Of a stretch of 64,000 bases of DNA, positions 8,272 through 16,372 are shown piece by piece. A program made the position numbers and the translations under genes. The DNA is from Azospirillum sp. 51_20. GTDB lineage: Bacteria; Pseudomonadota; Alphaproteobacteria; RF32; CAG-239. The stretch's first letter is position 1. Each line of letters opens with the position of its first letter. The stretch spans positions 1-64,000 of the forward strand of contig MNTV01000018.1 in assembly GCA_001917175.1 (NCBI GenBank), read 5' to 3'. Under the pieces are notes generated by a model. The model was not told where the DNA came from. It did not search any database and worked only from the letters and a program-made list of their open reading frames with translations.

Positions 8272-11181
8272 ATGACGATGACAGCGACATATAAAAGAAA
8301 AGGCATAAAAGGAATCGTATTTGCTGCGATGCTTGCATTTGCCGCTTTAACCTCATTTGGTGCCGAAGCGGCCAGCTCCTGTACCGTTAAATACAGCGGC
8401 GGCAACGTGACTCCCGAATGTCCGGACGGCAGAAAAGCCCGTTATGACATCAGTCCGAAATGCATTGAAGACGCCAATAAGGCGGCCGGCAACTGCCTGA
8501 ACACGATGCCGGTCACCAACGTCGCCCGCATTCCGGAAGACGTCTGCCACCGCGGAGAGGGCTGGAGCCGCAAACGCAACCACAACGGCATGGACTATGC
8601 CGCAGGAATGGGCACCGCGGTAACGGCGGCCATGGACGGCACCATCACCAGATACTCTTTCGGCGTTTCCGAACCGGCACGCGGCGTCTGCCAAAGCAGC
8701 GGCGGCGGGTACGGCAACGTCGTATATATTGAGCATAAAGGCTGTGACGGCACTTATACGACCCGTTACGGGCACCTGACCAACAAACCCGTTCCCGGCT
8801 TAAGAGAAGGTTCAAAAGTCAAAAAAGGCGACCTGATCGGATATGTCGGCGGCACCGGCGGTGCCTGCGGACGCCCTCACCTGCACTTTGAGCTGCGGGG
8901 ACCGGGCGACGCGCTGGTCAACCCGATGTGCGATCAGGTTCAGGGAATCTGCAACTGCAAAACGCCGGTTCCGTCCAGCGGTCTGTCAAAATGCAAAGAC
9001 GCGACTTTCGCCGCTTCCAGCTCCACGCCGATAGATCCGGCCGCCGGCGTTACCGCGGTTTCGGTCGGCACGGCCAACAATGCCGAAACGCCGGCGAAAT
9101 CTTCCGCCAGCTGCGCGCCCTATGAAGAGGTCCGCAACAGTTACCGCGAATGGGGCTGCATTTTCTGCAAACCGTTTGAAATTTTGTTCAACACGGCCAG
9201 CGTAATGGCCAAAAAGTCGTTTGACAATCTGGCCAAAGCCGTTATCGCGGTGGTGGTAGTGGCGTTTGCCATCTGGCTCTCGTTTGTAACCATCCGCTTC
9301 GTTTCGACGATGGAGATCAGAGAACCGCGCATATTCGTCAAAACCCTGCTTAATCAGGCATTCCGCGTACTGGTGGTCGTCATTTTGCTGAACTCCGGCC
9401 TAAGTCAGATACTGGCCTTAAGCGTTGATCCGGTCTTTTCCACCGGTCTGAAAGTGGCGCAACTGGCAGGCAAAATTTCCGACACCTGCGATCTCGGCAG
9501 CCATAACATTACCATTGTCGGCACCGACAAAGGCGGCCTGTCTCCGTCGATGGGAACGGGCATCCTGTGCACCATCAAAGCCATTCAGGACCAGATCGGA
9601 GACATTCTGGCGTTGGGCGAGCTGAGCTGGTGCCTGTCCTGGAGTTCGGAATACCGAGTAATGCTGGTCTTTCCGCATCTGGGCTATCTGCTGACGGCAA
9701 TACTGTTCTATCTGGGCGGATTTATGTTGTTGTTCATTTATCCGTTTATGCTGGTAGACTGCATCCTGAAACTGTCGATCGCGGTGGCTCTGCTGCCGGC
9801 GGCGTTGGGCGCCTTTGCCTTTAAGATTACGGCAAACTACCTGCAGGAAATCTGGAAGATATTCTTAAACGCCATATTCAGTTTCATTTTCCTGTCGCTG
9901 ATCATTTACATCATCGCTTCAATTGCGGCTGACTCACTGAGCGAGATGATCGGCGGATCCGACGTCGGCATCATCATGAAGTTCTTCTGGTGGATGGCGG
10001 AGGTCATCAAAGTCGTCGCCGTCTGCTTCCTCGGTTATGCCGTTTTGGAGGAAATGAAACATTTCGCCGACAGTTTTGCCGGCAGCCTGAAAATCGGTGG
10101 AAATGAGGGCATCGGCAGTCCGACCGGCAGCTTCGGGATGGAATTTTTCGCCAAACGGCCGGGCATGGCCGTCGGCAAGCCGATTGCCAAAGGTGCAAAA
10201 GCGCTCGGCACGGCCACGGGGAGGGCGATTTCCGAAGGCGTTCACCGCGCATCAATCAACGGCTGGAAACAAGCAGCCGAGGGAAAAACAGTCATCAATC
10301 CTTTCAATCCGTTCAGCAGAATTAACAGCGGCATTGAGAAAACACGAGATGAAAACGGTAACGAAGTGTACGATACGACAAGCGCATGGCAAAAACTCCG
10401 CGGCAAAAAGGAATATCGGACCTTTACGACGGACGCCAGCGGCAACACCAAAATGAACGTTACCGTTCAGGACAAAAAAGGAAGACGGACGGAGGTCGAA
10501 ACCGACGCCTATGCCACCGTTACCCGCAAATATGACCGGGACGGCGTCAAGATGCGCGAGGATACGAAAACTAACGCCGCTCTGCTGAAATACGCGATGA
10601 AAAAAGACGGAACCTACAATCCGGAAGTCGTCAGCAATTTCATGCAGAATTCCCTGCTCAGCGAAGAAAACAAACAAATCATGTTTGTTCAGGCGGTGAT
10701 GAAGGAGCGGATGGGCGAAGCTGCCGAACAAATGGGAGATTCGTTTGAAAGCCGCACGGTAGAAAAAGGACAGGACGAGGAAGGGCGCGAAACCTGGACC
10801 GTCAACCAAACCAACCGCGACGGCAGCCGTTCCACCTTCAAGGTTACCTTCGGCGCCAACAACCGCGTTTTGTCGGAATTCAAGAACGTCGACGCCAGCG
10901 GCAAGGGCAAAGCGTTTGCCACCGACGGCATCGTTCAGCGGAAGTCTTACATTTCCGTCAAAACCAACGCTGACGGCAGCAAGGAAACCATTGTTGAAAA
11001 CAGATACGCTTTCAGCAGTTACTACTCCAAGATCGCCAACCGCCCCCTGTACTCAAACGGCGACATGGCGGACAACATTCCGGCCGGAGAGATCATGTTC
11101 GGCGAAAAAGACATGAGCAGCTTTGCCCATCAGGTCGGCAAGAAAGGAAACAAAGCTTATACTTTCAGAGAGTTTAACTGA
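8272..11181 (+). CDS. virB6: VirB6-like protein 4 with periplasmic M23 (LytM) peptidase domain
   Basis: 969 aa from the ATG at 8272, chosen over the GTG at 8263 because AGGTGG is well spaced for it. After a signal peptide (AEA near 28-30), residues about 85-225 are an M23 metallopeptidase domain with HNGMD (H104, D108), YGHL and HLHFEL (H203, H205), so the zinc ligands and catalytic histidines look complete. A CIFC motif near 296 leads into the VirB6-like membrane block (about 305-620), followed by a long soluble tail of about 350 residues. M23 enzymes cut peptidoglycan cross-links. This one could open the wall for the secretion channel in place of VirB1, which is absent here. Last gene of the operon. 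Confidence 0.75.
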   Translation: MTMTATYKRKGIKGIVFAAMLAFAALTSFGAEAASSCTVKYSGGNVTPECPDGRKARYDISPKCIEDANKAAGNCLNTMPVTNVARIPEDVCHRGEGWSRKRNHNGMDYAAGMGTAVTAAMDGTITRYSFGVSEPARGVCQSSGGGYGNVVYIEHKGCDGTYTTRYGHLTNKPVPGLREGSKVKKGDLIGYVGGTGGACGRPHLHFELRGPGDALVNPMCDQVQGICNCKTPVPSSGLSKCKDATFAASSSTPIDPAAGVTAVSVGTANNAETPAKSSASCAPYEEVRNSYREWGCIFCKPFEILFNTASVMAKKSFDNLAKAVIAVVVVAFAIWLSFVTIRFVSTMEIREPRIFVKTLLNQAFRVLVVVILLNSGLSQILALSVDPVFSTGLKVAQLAGKISDTCDLGSHNITIVGTDKGGLSPSMGTGILCTIKAIQDQIGDILALGELSWCLSWSSEYRVMLVFPHLGYLLTAILFYLGGFMLLFIYPFMLVDCILKLSIAVALLPAALGAFAFKITANYLQEIWKIFLNAIFSFIFLSLIIYIIASIAADSLSEMIGGSDVGIIMKFFWWMAEVIKVVAVCFLGYAVLEEMKHFADSFAGSLKIGGNEGIGSPTGSFGMEFFAKRPGMAVGKPIAKGAKALGTATGRAISEGVHRASINGWKQAAEGKTVINPFNPFSRINSGIEKTRDENGNEVYDTTSAWQKLRGKKEYRTFTTDASGNTKMNVTVQDKKGRRTEVETDAYATVTRKYDRDGVKMREDTKTNAALLKYAMKKDGTYNPEVVSNFMQNSLLSEENKQIMFVQAVMKERMGEAAEQMGDSFESRTVEKGQDEEGRETWTVNQTNRDGSRSTFKVTFGANNRVLSEFKNVDASGKGKAFATDGIVQRKSYISVKTNADGSKETIVENRYAFSSYYSKIANRPLYSNGDMADNIPAGEIMFGEKDMSSFAHQVGKKGNKAYTFREFN

Positions 11182-11202
11182 CGTTCCTTTCGGTAAATAG
11201 TC

Positions 11203-11241
11203 AAAAAAATGGCAGAAATTTTATTTTCTGCCATTTTTTTT
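11203..11241 (+). terminator. Rho-independent terminator of the virB6 operon
   Basis: A perfect stem of AAATGGCAGAAA with its complement around a short AT loop, followed by eight T residues. It lies 22 bases after the stop of the last VirB6-like gene. The A-run on its left side would let it work in both directions. Confidence 0.85.
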
Positions 11242-11266
11242 GCACAAAATCGTCATCTTTTGTGCA
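11241..11266. promoter_or_regulatory. Perfect inverted repeat, candidate operator
   Basis: TGCACAAAA (11241-11249), eight bases, TTTTGTGCA (11258-11266). The two nine-base arms are perfectly complementary. There is no T-run after it, and it sits just upstream of the promoter of an XRE/S24-like regulator gene, which fits an operator for autoregulation. No second copy was seen in the window, except a partial GCACAAAA near 20420. Confidence 0.5.
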
Positions 11267-11272
11267 AATTTC

Positions 11273-11310
11273 TTGATTAATTCCAAAGTTAGATTATTAT
11301 TTAGCTAAAA
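11273..11310 (+). promoter_or_regulatory. Promoter of the regulator gene
   Basis: TTGATT (11273-11278), 16 bases, TATTAT (11295-11300), then TTAGCTAAAA at the expected start point (11301-11310). The GCTAAAA element also follows the -10 boxes of the virB6 operon and lies within the pilS promoter. Confidence 0.5.
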
Positions 11311-11344
11311 TTTAACAATCTGTAACAATGCAAAGGTGGTAATT

Positions 11345-12316
11345 ATGGAAGAAATTATTTTCCCCAACCAGATCAGAATGTACAGAAGACTGCGCGGACG
11401 TTCCATGCAGGAACTGGCCGATCATTTGGGCGTCAGTCTGTCGGCCATCTCCAAAATTGAAAAAGGCTATCGCAGAATTGATCAGGAACAGCTGGTAAGA
11501 GTGGCGGAGCTTTTGGACTGCCCGATGCAGGACCTGTTCGTCAACGAGCAGAATTCTCAGGAAGACGTCATTCTGTCATGGCGCCGGGAACAGGAAAGAA
11601 GAAACAAAATCAACGAAAAGGCCGGCTTGAAAACACTGGGTGCCGGTTTGCGCCAAATCCGCAACGAAAAGAACCTGACACTGATCGAAGTGGCGGAAAG
11701 TTCGGACATGACACTGTCCGTTTATCACCGGATTGAGATGGGACAGCGGGAAGTTTCCGACAAGGAAATGAAAAACATCGCCAAATCGCTCGGATATACG
11801 GCCGAAGAATTGAAAGAAGCGATCAAAAATCTGGACGGCAAAGGCATGCTGGACGAAATTATCCAGCGCAACGACGCCAAATACAAGCTGCTGTCCAACC
11901 CCCGCGGCGCAATTTCCACTTTTGACACGGCTCCGCGCGACAGTCAGAAAGTGCCGGTATACGGCGTTCCGGGCAAAGACGGCAACGTTATCATTGACAA
12001 CGAAAAAGAAATCAAATGGGTCGGCCGCCCCGCAGTCTTAAACGGCAAAAAAGACGCATACGGACTGAACCTGTGCACGCGGCGTTTGGGCAGTCTGTTG
12101 CCGGCCCGCTCCGTTTTGCTTGTCGATCCGCAGGAAGTGGTCAGCGTCGGCGACATCGCCGTTTATCAGATTGACCCCGAAGAAGTAATGGTTGTCAGCA
12201 TTCGCGAAGACGATAACGGAAAACTTTACGGCATCCGTTGGAATCCGGACGAAAGGATCAAGCTGGACGACAACGACTTAAGCAAACTGCATAAGGTCGT
12301 CGCCATTTACTTATAA
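11345..12316 (+). CDS. Double-HTH XRE regulator with S24-like C-terminal domain
   Basis: 323 aa. The ATG at 11345 is chosen because AAAGGTGG ends five bases before it. Two separate XRE-type helix-turn-helix domains are visible, at about 10-63 and 98-160, each with the Q/L-A-xx-GVS or comparable recognition pattern. Residues about 205-323 resemble the LexA/CI-like S24 domain (GDIAVYQ after VDP). The usual Gly-x-Ser-Met-x-Pro serine is not found and the expected lysine segment reads VMVVSI, so self-cleavage is unlikely. It may instead sense a ligand or dimerise. It is monocistronic, set between the virB6 operon and the rest of the cluster, which suggests it controls the T4SS and pilus genes. 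Autoregulation is likely, given the inverted repeat at its promoter. Confidence 0.8.
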   Translation: MEEIIFPNQIRMYRRLRGRSMQELADHLGVSLSAISKIEKGYRRIDQEQLVRVAELLDCPMQDLFVNEQNSQEDVILSWRREQERRNKINEKAGLKTLGAGLRQIRNEKNLTLIEVAESSDMTLSVYHRIEMGQREVSDKEMKNIAKSLGYTAEELKEAIKNLDGKGMLDEIIQRNDAKYKLLSNPRGAISTFDTAPRDSQKVPVYGVPGKDGNVIIDNEKEIKWVGRPAVLNGKKDAYGLNLCTRRLGSLLPARSVLLVDPQEVVSVGDIAVYQIDPEEVMVVSIREDDNGKLYGIRWNPDERIKLDDNDLSKLHKVVAIYL

Positions 12317-12322
12317 AAATTT

Positions 12323-12347
12323 CCCCGCTTCGGCGGGGTTTCTTTTT
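12323..12347 (+). terminator. Rho-independent terminator of the regulator gene
   Basis: CCCCGC, TTCG loop, GCGGGG (12323-12338), followed by a T-rich run to 12347. It starts seven bases after the stop codon. Confidence 0.85.
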
Positions 12348-12533
12348 GCCTTGCCGTCGGAAGAAAGAGTTTCAACGCCATACGGCGGCCATGTCCGCCG
12401 GTCTTACGGCCGCTTGCCGCTTCCCTGTAAAAACGAAAAAACAAAACGGAGAAAAGAGAGAAGAGAAAAACAGAAAAGAAAGATCAGATACAAAAAGCGA
12501 CGAAGGAAAAGGCAAACAAGGAAGGGAAATACC

Positions 12534-13100
12534 GGCAAAAGGAAAAAGACGGAAAAAAGCGAACCGGACGACGGGAAGGAAAAGACAATAAGCCGCTGGC
12601 GAAAAATCCGCCGCGGGGAAAAGCCGGCAGGTCCCAATTGCCGGACAGCGAAAACGACGACAAGCGAACAACAACGGACAGGCAAAAGGGAAAAGACGGA
12701 AAGAAACGAACCGGACAACGGGAAGAGAAAGACAATAAGACGATGGCGAAAAATCCGCCGCGGGGAAAAGCCGGCAGGTCCCAATGCCGGACAGCGAAAA
12801 CGACGACAGGCGAACAACAACGGACAGGCCAGCGAAAACGACGACAGGCGAACAACAACGGACAGGCAAAAGGAAAAAGACAGAAAAAAGCGAACCGGAC
12901 GGCGGGAAGGAAAAGACAATAAGACGATGGCGAAAAATCCGCCGAGGGGAAAAGCCGGCAGGTCCCAATGCCGGACAGCGAAAACGACGACAGGCGAACA
13001 ACAACAGACAGGCAAAAGGGAAAAGACGGGGAAAAAAGCAAACCGGACGGCAAGAAAGGCAACCAAGGCGACAATGGACGAAGGCAAGTTTCGCTTTTGT
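12534..13100. repeat. Non-coding tandem repeat of about 147 bp
   Basis: Units start at 12534, 12681, 12865 and 13011, marked by GGCAAAAGG. Periods are 147, 184 (146 plus an internal 38-bp duplication) and 146; the last copy is partial. The plus strand is strongly A/G-rich with C but little T, and 12430-12530 is a similar purine-rich run without clear repeats. Open frames exist in several phases, but they change phase between copies, have no ribosome site and give only Lys/Arg/Thr-rich peptides, so I do not call a gene. The block fills the gap between the regulator and the next operon. Confidence 0.8.
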
Positions 13101-13176
13101 CATTCACCTCTCGCCGCTCTCCCGCAAGCAGCGATTTTTTTCGCTCTCCGCGTTTGACTGATTGACATTTATGGAT

Positions 13177-13205
13177 TTGACTTTATGTTGTATTCAGTAT
13201 ATTCT
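13177..13205 (+). promoter_or_regulatory. Promoter of the 13232-18404 operon
   Basis: TTGACT (13177-13182), exactly 17 bases, TATTCT (13200-13205). An AT-rich run with ATTCTAAAG follows, then the AAGGGGGG ribosome site of the first gene. Confidence 0.55.
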
Positions 13206-13231
13206 ATATATATTCTAAAGGGGGGACGACT

Positions 13232-15772
13232 GTGGCAGACGACATCAACAGCTCGGCGAGTTTCGGCCAAAGCAAAAACGACAGTGAAGAATTGCCGATC
13301 ATTGTCGCTCAGCGTTTTTTAAACATTTTTCGCCAGCTGCACATTTTCAGCGACGAAAGGCGCGAAGCTTTTAATAAGATGCTGCTGGAACTGCCGCCGG
13401 AAGTCAAATCCATTTTTCAGAGCCTGCCGGGCGGCACCCCGTTGCAGGAATATATGGAAGATCTGGAGCAAAAAAGCAAAGGGCTTGAGCCGGTCGCACA
13501 CCACAATCACCAGAAAAACAGCAATATTTTGCAGGAAGCCCTGTCCGAAAACAGAAGCACGGGGGGAACGACCGGCGGCGAGGGAATCATCAACGGTGAC
13601 AATTTCGCGCGGATTCTGGCCAGCAGTCTGGCCCAGTCAAACGCCGAAATTATCCGCGAACTGCAAAACACCCGCCCGGCGGCAACCGGCATTGAGGGCG
13701 GAAGCGGAACGGGCGGCGGCTTTGACGGCCCGATGAAACTGGTTGCCGACGAATCCTTTACCAACATCATCTCCAAAGCATTGGCCGAAGCAATCGAAAA
13801 CTCAGAAAAGAAACGGCTGGAAGACAACAAAATGATTGCCCGTTCGTTTACGGAGCTGCAGGAAAACCTGACCAAACTGATCGAACAGAGCAGTCAGCTT
13901 AAATTTATTTCCGGCGGCGACGGCAAAACGGCTGCGGCTCCCATTCAGATGAAAGGGCTGGTCGACGATCTGGTCAAGGCCCAGTCCGCCTTTTTAAAAG
14001 AAACCACGAAAAGCCAGAAAGAAGAGCTTTCTTCCATCATCTCCACCGCCATCAAGGAAAGTCAGAAAGTTTCCACCCAGGCGCTGATTGAATCTTTTAA
14101 GAAAATCAGCGAAGAAAAAATTCCGACGCCGATCACCTACGCCGCCTCGTCCCCGAAAGGCCAGCCGGCAATGGAATCGGTCGAACAGGCGCTGAAAGCG
14201 CAGGGAAAAGAGTTTTCTTCCATCATTTCCATGGCATTGAAAGAAAGTCAGAAAAATTCCGCGCAGACGATTATTGAAACCCTGGAAACGCTGAAAAAAG
14301 ATTCGACCGTTTCGGCCGGCGGACAAAACAATCTCAAGGTTGAAGAAATCATGCGGATGCAGGCCAATCTGTTCCGTGATATTGCCCGTGCGCAAAATCA
14401 GGAGTTTTCGGCCTTGATATCCTCGGCACTGAAAGAAAGCCAGCGTCAGTCGACGGAAGCAATCATTGCCGCACTCAGTCAGCTGCAAACGGCACCGGTG
14501 CAGACGGTGGCGGTACCGGTACCGATGCCTGCCGTCAACAGAGAAATTCCCGCCGCCTTGCAGCCCGCGGTTCATGAGCGGCCGGCGGCGCCGCAAATGC
14601 CCGAACCGACCGTGTCCACCCCGATGATCGACAAGTATCTGGACGGCGTTGACGAAGAGGAAGAGACGGAAGAGAAAGCAAACGCGGCGGTAATTGAGGA
14701 AACGCCGAAAAAGAAAAAGAAGAAGAAAAAGAAGAAAAACCGGGAAGCCGAAAACGGCACGACAGGAACCGTCAATGACGAATCGGACGAAATGCCGGCC
14801 GGCGAAGAAAAACCGCGACAGGAAACAAAAACGGAAACTCCGGCGGCCGGCGGCGCCGAAAAGGAAAAGGCACCGGCAGAAAGCAAAGTTTCCGCGCCGG
14901 CGGCCGATGAAACTCCCAAAGCGGCAGAAGCAGGCAAACCTGCCGCCGGGAAAGCACCGACGGACAAAACGGAAAAAGAAAATCAAAACGCCGCCCGGGA
15001 AGCGGCGGCAGAAAAAACGACGGAAGAGAAAGCCCAACCGGCAGAAGAAAAGGCAAAACCGGCAGAAAGCGCTCCCAAAGCGGACAAAACGGCAACCTCA
15101 AAGCCCGAACCTGTTGCTGCCGCGGAGGAAGGAAAAGAACCGCAGATTTCGCCGATGCTGCGTAAACTGATGACGATTTCGACCGCCTTTGCCGACGTGC
15201 AGGACATTAAAGACAGTGATCCGGGCGACGACTGGGGCTGGGGTTTCGGCGGAAGCGACAGCGAAAAGACGGACAATGCGGCCGGCGGAAGCGACGGCTA
15301 TGGCTTTGAAACCGACGACGACGGCTATTCCGCAGCCACAACTGCCGACGCCGGCGACGGCGAAGACTGGGAGTGGGAATACGAAGAAGTGCCCGCCGAC
15401 GCCGAGATGAGCGGAGAAGAAGGCGAAGACTGGGAATGGGAATACGAAGAAGTTCCCGCCGATGCCGAAACGAGCGGAGAAGAAGGCGAAGACTGGGAGT
15501 GGGAATACGAAGAGGTGCCCGCCGACGCCGAAACGGCCGGTGAAGAAAACGGGGACTGGGAATGGGAATACGAGAATACCCCGGCAGCCGCGGCCGAAAC
15601 GGAAGATGAGGTCTATGAAGAAGCGGCGGCGGAAGACAGCAGCCTCAGTCCGGATGAATTTGCCCAGACTTCGGAAATCGTCGTCGACAGCCTGCCGCAA
15701 TTCGTGCTGCTCGGACTGGAGGACGAAAAATTCCGCGATCCTTATATTGAAAACAGTGACAATATCGGGTAA
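13232..15772 (+). CDS. Large acidic, repeat-bearing soluble protein of the T4SS locus
   Basis: 846 aa, GTG start at 13232 behind a very strong AAGGGGGG site. There is no signal peptide or membrane helix, so it is probably cytoplasmic. Residues 1-90 look folded. About 230-420 hold three to four diverged helical repeats around SSIIS-A-KESQK-S. From about 470 it is Glu/Ala/Lys/Pro-rich, including a run of ten lysines, and four 21-residue repeats beginning GEDWEWEYEEVPADAE fill about 710-785. A short conserved-looking tail (FAQTSEIVVDSLPQFVLLGL) ends it. Family not recognised. Its place between T4SS blocks suggests a scaffold, chaperone hub or substrate-recruitment protein. It could also be a secreted effector, since disordered acidic tails are common in those. 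Confidence 0.7.
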   Translation: MADDINSSASFGQSKNDSEELPIIVAQRFLNIFRQLHIFSDERREAFNKMLLELPPEVKSIFQSLPGGTPLQEYMEDLEQKSKGLEPVAHHNHQKNSNILQEALSENRSTGGTTGGEGIINGDNFARILASSLAQSNAEIIRELQNTRPAATGIEGGSGTGGGFDGPMKLVADESFTNIISKALAEAIENSEKKRLEDNKMIARSFTELQENLTKLIEQSSQLKFISGGDGKTAAAPIQMKGLVDDLVKAQSAFLKETTKSQKEELSSIISTAIKESQKVSTQALIESFKKISEEKIPTPITYAASSPKGQPAMESVEQALKAQGKEFSSIISMALKESQKNSAQTIIETLETLKKDSTVSAGGQNNLKVEEIMRMQANLFRDIARAQNQEFSALISSALKESQRQSTEAIIAALSQLQTAPVQTVAVPVPMPAVNREIPAALQPAVHERPAAPQMPEPTVSTPMIDKYLDGVDEEEETEEKANAAVIEETPKKKKKKKKKKNREAENGTTGTVNDESDEMPAGEEKPRQETKTETPAAGGAEKEKAPAESKVSAPAADETPKAAEAGKPAAGKAPTDKTEKENQNAAREAAAEKTTEEKAQPAEEKAKPAESAPKADKTATSKPEPVAAAEEGKEPQISPMLRKLMTISTAFADVQDIKDSDPGDDWGWGFGGSDSEKTDNAAGGSDGYGFETDDDGYSAATTADAGDGEDWEWEYEEVPADAEMSGEEGEDWEWEYEEVPADAETSGEEGEDWEWEYEEVPADAETAGEENGDWEWEYENTPAAAAETEDEVYEEAAAEDSSLSPDEFAQTSEIVVDSLPQFVLLGLEDEKFRDPYIENSDNIG
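15358..15600 (+). repeat. 63-bp in-frame tandem repeat, four copies
   Basis: Four copies of a 63-bp unit inside the preceding gene encode a Trp/Glu/Tyr-rich 21-residue repeat (core DWEWEYEEVPADAE). The first three are nearly identical at DNA level and the fourth has diverged (NGDWEWEYENTPAA). The near identity suggests recent expansion, so copy number may vary between strains. Confidence 0.85.
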
Positions 15773-15839
15773 ATTGAAAGGAAAACAATTTGCCTGAAAC
15801 AAACGACAACCAGAATTACCGCGAAGGGAGTGACGCATA

Positions 15840-16331
15840 ATGGAACCAAACAAAGCCGCCGGAACAGCCGACTTGTGGTACGTTGACAACTACATCCTGC
15901 TGAAAGACTATTACGACCGCACGATTTCCCGGATTGCCGCCCGCTGCGTCCGCAAAGGCAACATTGCGATCGAAGACTACCCCTTTTTCGGATACATACT
16001 TGACGTTCTGGAAGAAATCAGCGAAACCGGCGAATACATATTGCAGCACCGGGAACTGTACCCGTATGTCGAACGCAAAATCGCCGGCGGGCTGAACGGG
16101 CTGAAAAAAACGCTGATTGAATATCAGAACGAACTGAAAAGCAATTCCACTCCCGACATGATCAAGGAAGACGCGCGGGAAGTGGAAAAAATGAAGCAGG
16201 CGCTGGGCGACGTCGACAAATCGGCAGACCCGACCGTGGGCGCCGGCATGGGAATGGAACAACTGATGGAAAAGCTGATGCAGGAAAACAACATCAAGCC
16301 CAACTTCCCGGCCGAAGACGATAAAAAATAA
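15840..16331 (+). CDS. Small helical protein of unknown function
   Basis: 163 aa, ATG at 15840 preceded by GAAGGGAG. Predicted largely helical and charged, with no signal peptide or membrane span. The N-terminal half holds a DLWYVDNYILLKDYYD stretch; the C-terminal part is Met/Glu/Lys-rich (MGMEQLMEKLMQ). Not recognised. A 16-codon frame with a TTG start (15790-15840) ends in TAATG on the start codon and may couple translation to it. It lies between the large acidic protein and a secretin-like lipoprotein, so a cytoplasmic partner of the secretion apparatus is a reasonable guess. Confidence 0.6.
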   Translation: MEPNKAAGTADLWYVDNYILLKDYYDRTISRIAARCVRKGNIAIEDYPFFGYILDVLEEISETGEYILQHRELYPYVERKIAGGLNGLKKTLIEYQNELKSNSTPDMIKEDAREVEKMKQALGDVDKSADPTVGAGMGMEQLMEKLMQENNIKPNFPAEDDKK

Positions 16332-16372
16332 TTTTAACAGTCAACCTTATTAAAACGGAAAGTAACCGACTA

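Noticed and set aside
8263..8272. GTG at 8263 as start of the M23-VirB6 gene
   Set aside because: It would place the ribosome site AGGTGG inside the gene; the ATG at 8272 is well spaced behind it.
12351..13157. Basic protein frames in the 147-bp tandem repeat
   Set aside because: Frames shift between repeat units (146 and 147 bases), no ribosome site, composition driven.
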